Below, piece after piece: positions 62,613-64,000 of a stretch of DNA of 64,000 nucleotides. Below the pieces are notes generated by a model. That model was not told where the DNA came from and did no database searches. It saw nothing but the letters and a program-made list of their open reading frames with translations. Position 1 is the stretch's first letter. Every line of letters begins with the position of its first letter. The DNA is from Cytophagaceae bacterium (GTDB lineage Bacteria > Bacteroidota > Bacteroidia > Cytophagales > Spirosomataceae), in assembly GCA_016722655.1 (NCBI GenBank), contig JADKIR010000005.1:992001-1056000 (forward strand), written 5' to 3'. The translations under genes were made by a program, and so were the position numbers.

Positions 62613-64000
62613 TTAAAGAATTGGGCTTAACAATATCACAAATCCACCTCTGCGAAGCATTTTTATGTCAATCGAGCCTGTTTTTTCGACACTTAAATAG
62701 CTGGTATTAAAATCTTTGTCATGTATTCCATCAGCTATAATCGTTGCCTTATATTTTGTTCCTTCTTTCAGAAAATCAAGTTTTATGGTCTTGGTTTTTT
62801 CTTTTCTTTCAGATGCATTGATTCCTCCTATATTCCATTGTTCGCCTTTTTTGCGAGCCATAATTACATCCTGTCCCGGATAGCCATCAATCAAAAGAGT
62901 GCTGTCCCACGAAGTAGGCACTTCTTTTAGAAATGTTTTTGCAGCTTCAGGTAATTCCCGATAGCCTTCGGGTCTGTCGGCCAAATGTTGCAGAGGTGAT
63001 TCAAAAATTACAGAAAGTGCCAGCTCATGACCATAGGATGTGATATGAGGGTACTGCGAATTGGTAAATGTAACCGGGGTATAATCCATCGCACCCACTA
63101 CGTTTCTTGTAAATGGCAGAATGGTATTATGCTCGGGAGCGGTGAGCGTAAATTCCGGACCGTTGTTGTACCATTCGGCACCTCTCACGGCTTCGTAGGT
63201 GAGCATGTTGGGGTATGTGCGTGACCAGCCCCGGGGCACTAAAGAACCATGAAAATACACCAGCATTTCAAATTGGGCGGCATCTTCCAGAATATCAAGA
63301 TAATATTTGATCATATCTTGTTTTTCACTTTCAAAAAAGTCAACCTTGACACCTGCTACACCCAGTTTTTTGAGTTTGGTAAATTCTCCAACACGGTTTT
63401 CATGCGTGAGCATTCGGTCTTTTGGGGTAGAAGGTACCCACGTGTGATTACCTCCGGAGTTATACCACATCAATGGTTTTACGCCTTTGGAATGAATATA
63501 TTTCAATGCATCTTCCAGGTTTCCCCCGTTAGACATGCTGTCCCATTCCCAATCCAAAAGCGTGTAAGGCCAGTTCATTTCTGCGGCAAGATCAGCAAAA
63601 TCACAAACTATTTTGTAGTCTTTGGTGCCATGGTTGCTTGACCAGTAATTCCAGGAGACTTTACCGGGTTTTATCCATTCTGAATTCATAATGGTGCCGG
63701 GCGAAGAAACGTCTTCAGTCAAAGTACTTTCAACAATAGTGGCTAATGTACCGATATGAATTACTCTCCAGGGTGATTTCCAGGGTAAATCGATTTTTGG
63801 ATTTGATTCACCCATTCCTCTTCCATCTTTAGGGTTGGGGAAGGTGAGTTTGTAAAAATCAATATCGGCTGCATTGCTGAGTTTTGTTCCGCAATAGGTT
63901 GCATTTAAATCTGCTTCATGCAATAAAAACCAACAGTATTTGTCAGTTGAATTAAATAGAGCAGGATAACAATATTCTTGCTGTACGATTTTGTCATTAT
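62613..64000 (-). CDS. GH97 retaining-type alpha-glycosidase, 5' end outside the window
   Basis: The frame stays open to the window edge, adding Y-P-A-L-F-N-S-T-D-K-Y upstream of the first candidate start (a TTG at 63923 that is internal). About 462 residues are visible. It shares G-x-K-V-D-F-F with Asp in the retaining nucleophile position, followed by L-T-Y-E-A-V-R-G with the acid/base Glu, and the L-P-W-K-S-P-W-R block. The paralogue at 52335 is similar but lacks the E-S-E-K-Q segment after the nucleophile. Substrate as for that gene: alpha-galactoside or beta-L-arabinopyranoside, unproven. Confidence 0.88.
   Translation of the reverse strand, partial: NDKIVQQEYCYPALFNSTDKYCWFLLHEADLNATYCGTKLSNAADIDFYKLTFPNPKDGRGMGESNPKIDLPWKSPWRVIHIGTLATIVESTLTEDVSSPGTIMNSEWIKPGKVSWNYWSSNHGTKDYKIVCDFADLAAEMNWPYTLLDWEWDSMSNGGNLEDALKYIHSKGVKPLMWYNSGGNHTWVPSTPKDRMLTHENRVGEFTKLKKLGVAGVKVDFFESEKQDMIKYYLDILEDAAQFEMLVYFHGSLVPRGWSRTYPNMLTYEAVRGAEWYNNGPEFTLTAPEHNTILPFTRNVVGAMDYTPVTFTNSQYPHITSYGHELALSVIFESPLQHLADRPEGYRELPEAAKTFLKEVPTSWDSTLLIDGYPGQDVIMARKKGEQWNIGGINASERKEKTKTIKLDFLKEGTKYKATIIADGIHDKDFNTSYLSVEKTGSIDIKMLRRGGFVILLSPIL

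Noticed and set aside
62613..63923. GH97 gene starting at 63923
   Set aside because: That codon is an internal TTG; upstream codons match the paralogue up to the window edge.

Overview
The window looks like a chromosomal segment of a Bacteroidota bacterium, probably of the order Cytophagales. The evidence is two SusC/SusD outer-membrane uptake pairs, many exported glycoside hydrolases and esterases in long same-strand runs, Bacteroidota-type FtsB/DivIC and fused malic enzyme-phosphotransacetylase genes, AT-rich spacers and few Shine-Dalgarno sequences. The order is inference from gene content; there is no 16S or marker gene to fix it. I saw no tRNA, rRNA, CRISPR, transposase or phage gene.

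Layout. (1) 1-4948 holds housekeeping genes: the 3' part of maeB, a ceramidase-like protein, a MarR regulator, and a small operon of FtsB/DivIC, low-molecular-weight phosphatase and a helical-repeat protein. (2) 5432-11983 holds a GH3 beta-glycosidase and a four-gene run: serine hydrolase, GMC oxidoreductase, SDR dehydrogenase and a secreted DUF3237 protein. (3) 12330-31383 is the most distinctive part. An AraC regulator is followed by two head-on modules with the same gene order: SusC-SusD-RraA-enolase superfamily dehydratase. The plus-strand copy ends in a BASS-family transporter. The minus-strand copy carries a KdaD-like keto-acid dehydratase and a ketoglutarate semialdehyde dehydrogenase. 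(4) 31652-37854 holds a large FG-GAP/UnbV lipoprotein, a GH43 arabinanase-like enzyme, an unknown lipoprotein and an SRPBCC protein. (5) 37961 to beyond 64000 is a very long minus-strand run of 18 closely packed genes. It encodes about nine esterase domains (CE1, carboxylesterase, BD-FAE-like, SASA) and GH8, GH39, GH43 (three), GH97 (two), GH51 and GH31 enzymes, plus an aldo/keto reductase.

How the genes fit together (inference). Region 5 would strip esters (acetyl, feruloyl) and side chains from arabinoxylan, arabinan and perhaps xyloglucan, releasing xylose and arabinose. The SusC/D pairs would import products. Region 3 looks like an oxidative, non-phosphorylating pentose or sugar-acid route: aldonate to 2-keto-3-deoxy acid (enolase-superfamily dehydratase), then ketoglutarate semialdehyde (FAH-type dehydratase), then 2-oxoglutarate (KGSADH). 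No xylose isomerase, xylulokinase or araBAD gene is present in the window. The unusual element is that both dehydratases carry twin-arginine signals and both RraA-family proteins carry Sec signals, so part of the sugar-acid chemistry may take place in the periplasm.
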